DNA from: Pseudomonas prosekii
Lineage (GTDB): Bacteria > Pseudomonadota > Gammaproteobacteria > Pseudomonadales > Pseudomonadaceae
Direction: 5' to 3'
NCBI RefSeq assembly: GCF_900105155.1
Contig: NZ_LT629762.1
Location: forward strand, 3,015,001-3,079,000
Length of the DNA stretch: 64,000 nucleotides
Positions 63,016 through 64,000 of the stretch are shown in pieces. Position 1 is the stretch's first letter. Every line of letters begins with the position of its first letter. Position numbers and translations under genes: made by a program. The notes under the pieces were generated by a model that was given only the letters and a program-made list of their open reading frames with translations, was not told the origin of the DNA and searched no databases.

Positions 63016-64000
63016 TTAAGGCATCATTTCCAGGGGCACGGGATAAACGTTGTCCCGTGCATCGCTGTCCTTGGCCAAAGCCACCCAACGGTCGACGTCA
63101 GCGTTGTAACGCTGGTAGTGCCGCAGTTTGGTGTTGAGCGTGCGGATAAATTTCTCCTGCGCCAGGCCGTCCCAGCTCTTCCAGGTTTCTTCGTCGAGGT
63201 TCAGCACTTCGCTCTGATAGGGCAGGTCTTCGAGGTATTCGCCGAGCACGCCCATGTCTGCCAGTTTGGCGTTGCTGTTCTGCTTGAGCTGGTTGGGATC
63301 GGCGCCCATGGTCGCGGCCACCGAGCGCAGGCGTTCGAACATTTCCGTCGGCGAGATCAGGCCTTCGTTGGCGGCATCGAGAATCTGCTTCATGACGTCG
63401 CTCAAGTCACTGAGCTGGGACTTGGTCAGCAGCACCCGCACGTCGGTGGTGGGGATGTTCTGCTTGATCAGGTCACGGTCGGTGATCCACGCCTTGAACA
63501 CCGGCGGCGCCTTGCTGTTGGTCTTCTCGCCGAGATAGGCGAGCTGCATGGCGTGGCCGATCAGCGCGGCGTCTTCGAGCATTTTCTTCTCGGCCGGATC
63601 CTGCTTGGCGTTGATCGCGCTGCCGATTGCGTCTTCACCCAGGTAAGCGGCTTTCACCTGCGAGGTGATGGCGGTGGCCAGCGCGTCGACCTTGCGCCCG
63701 AACTCCTGAACGTCGCCGGCGTTCACCGGGTAATACAGCGAAGTATTGGTACCCGGGTAGGTCGACAGGTTCTGGTACTGCGCTTCAGCCTTGCTGTGGT
63801 CTTTGATGCCTGCCGGGGTTTTCAGGTGCAAGGTGTAAATCGCCACGCCTGGGTTGGTGGCTTCGAGGCGAACCTGCGAGGCACTCAAACCGGTCTGCGA
63901 GAGTTTGTCGTCACCTTCGATGGCGCCGGCATCGGTGATCAGCACCACGTAGCGCGCGCCGAATTGAGTCCAGTCGACTTTGTCGATGCTGTGCATCACA
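63016..64000 (-). CDS. VWA protein, probably C-terminal part of a PpkA-like Ser/Thr kinase; runs off right edge
   Basis: At least 328 residues, open to the window edge. The visible N-terminus is the middle of a VWA domain: GARYVVLITDAGAIEGDDKL, then NPGVAIYTLHLKTPAG, then YPGTNTSLYYPVNAGDVQEF. A helical region follows and the protein ends in NVYPVPLEMMP. This combination, and the next genes (ATPase, permease, SUMF1), fit the periplasmic C-terminus of PpkA, the threonine kinase that controls type VI secretion. The kinase domain would lie to the right of the window and is not seen, so a VWA-only protein is possible. Confidence 0.75.
   Translation of the reverse strand, partial: VMHSIDKVDWTQFGARYVVLITDAGAIEGDDKLSQTGLSASQVRLEATNPGVAIYTLHLKTPAGIKDHSKAEAQYQNLSTYPGTNTSLYYPVNAGDVQEFGRKVDALATAITSQVKAAYLGEDAIGSAINAKQDPAEKKMLEDAALIGHAMQLAYLGEKTNSKAPPVFKAWITDRDLIKQNIPTTDVRVLLTKSQLSDLSDVMKQILDAANEGLISPTEMFERLRSVAATMGADPNQLKQNSNAKLADMGVLGEYLEDLPYQSEVLNLDEETWKSWDGLAQEKFIRTLNTKLRHYQRYNADVDRWVALAKDSDARDNVYPVPLEMMP

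Overview
The window is high-GC chromosomal DNA from a Pseudomonas, most likely of the P. fluorescens group. The gene order (oxyR-recG, gmk/rpoZ-spoT-ridA, rph/yicC, crc/pyrE, argB-algC, dut-coaBC-radC, rpmB-rpmG, kauB, dadA-ridA-dadX, xpt, rep) is one I know from Pseudomonas chromosomes. Most gaps between genes carry palindromic extragenic repeats of the kind typical of fluorescent pseudomonads. I see no tRNA, rRNA, insertion sequence, prophage or CRISPR array.

Layout. Bases 1-2583 hold the end of an operon for exported proteins (an unknown C-terminus, a TPR protein and an LprI-like protein). Bases 2724-12697 hold an SCP2-like protein, an HDOD protein, oxyR-recG (peroxide response and DNA repair), the exbB-exbD-tonB energy module, an epimerase-like SDR, a lipoprotein and a RidA protein. 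Bases 12722-17817 are housekeeping: spoT, rpoZ, gmk, yicC, rph. A DUF4870 protein and an AT-rich segment with gltS follow, then the divergent pair crc/pyrE. A three-gene operon of unknown function (21513-22684) sits between pyrE and argB. Bases 22877-28005 carry argB, algC, dut, coaBC and radC.

Bases 28191-44745 are mainly nutrient catabolism: a peptide-binding protein, ribosomal protein genes rpmB-rpmG, and a scattered polyamine/amino-acid set (cupin, kauB, MFS transporter, pauB-type oxidase, Lrp regulator, dadA-ridA-dadX and a PauR-type regulator). This stretch also holds a phospholipase D-type lipoprotein and a MocR regulator divergent from a DUF1127 gene. Bases 44983-56593 hold an acetyl-CoA hydrolase/transferase family protein, xpt, rep, a pseudo-receiver/GGDEF/EAL protein, a MATE exporter, a LysR regulator and a chemoreceptor with a FliA-type promoter.

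The most interesting region is the minus-strand operon from the right edge down to 56697. It encodes the C-terminus of a VWA protein (probably a PpkA-type kinase whose kinase domain lies outside the window), an ABC ATPase, an FtsX/LolC-like permease, a SUMF1-domain periplasmic protein, two coiled-coil lipoproteins, and a membrane-anchored proline-rich VWA protein. I read it as a TagQRST-PpkA-like envelope-sensing pathway of the kind that controls type VI secretion. It has a rearranged gene order and extra components that I do not recognise from the known pathway.
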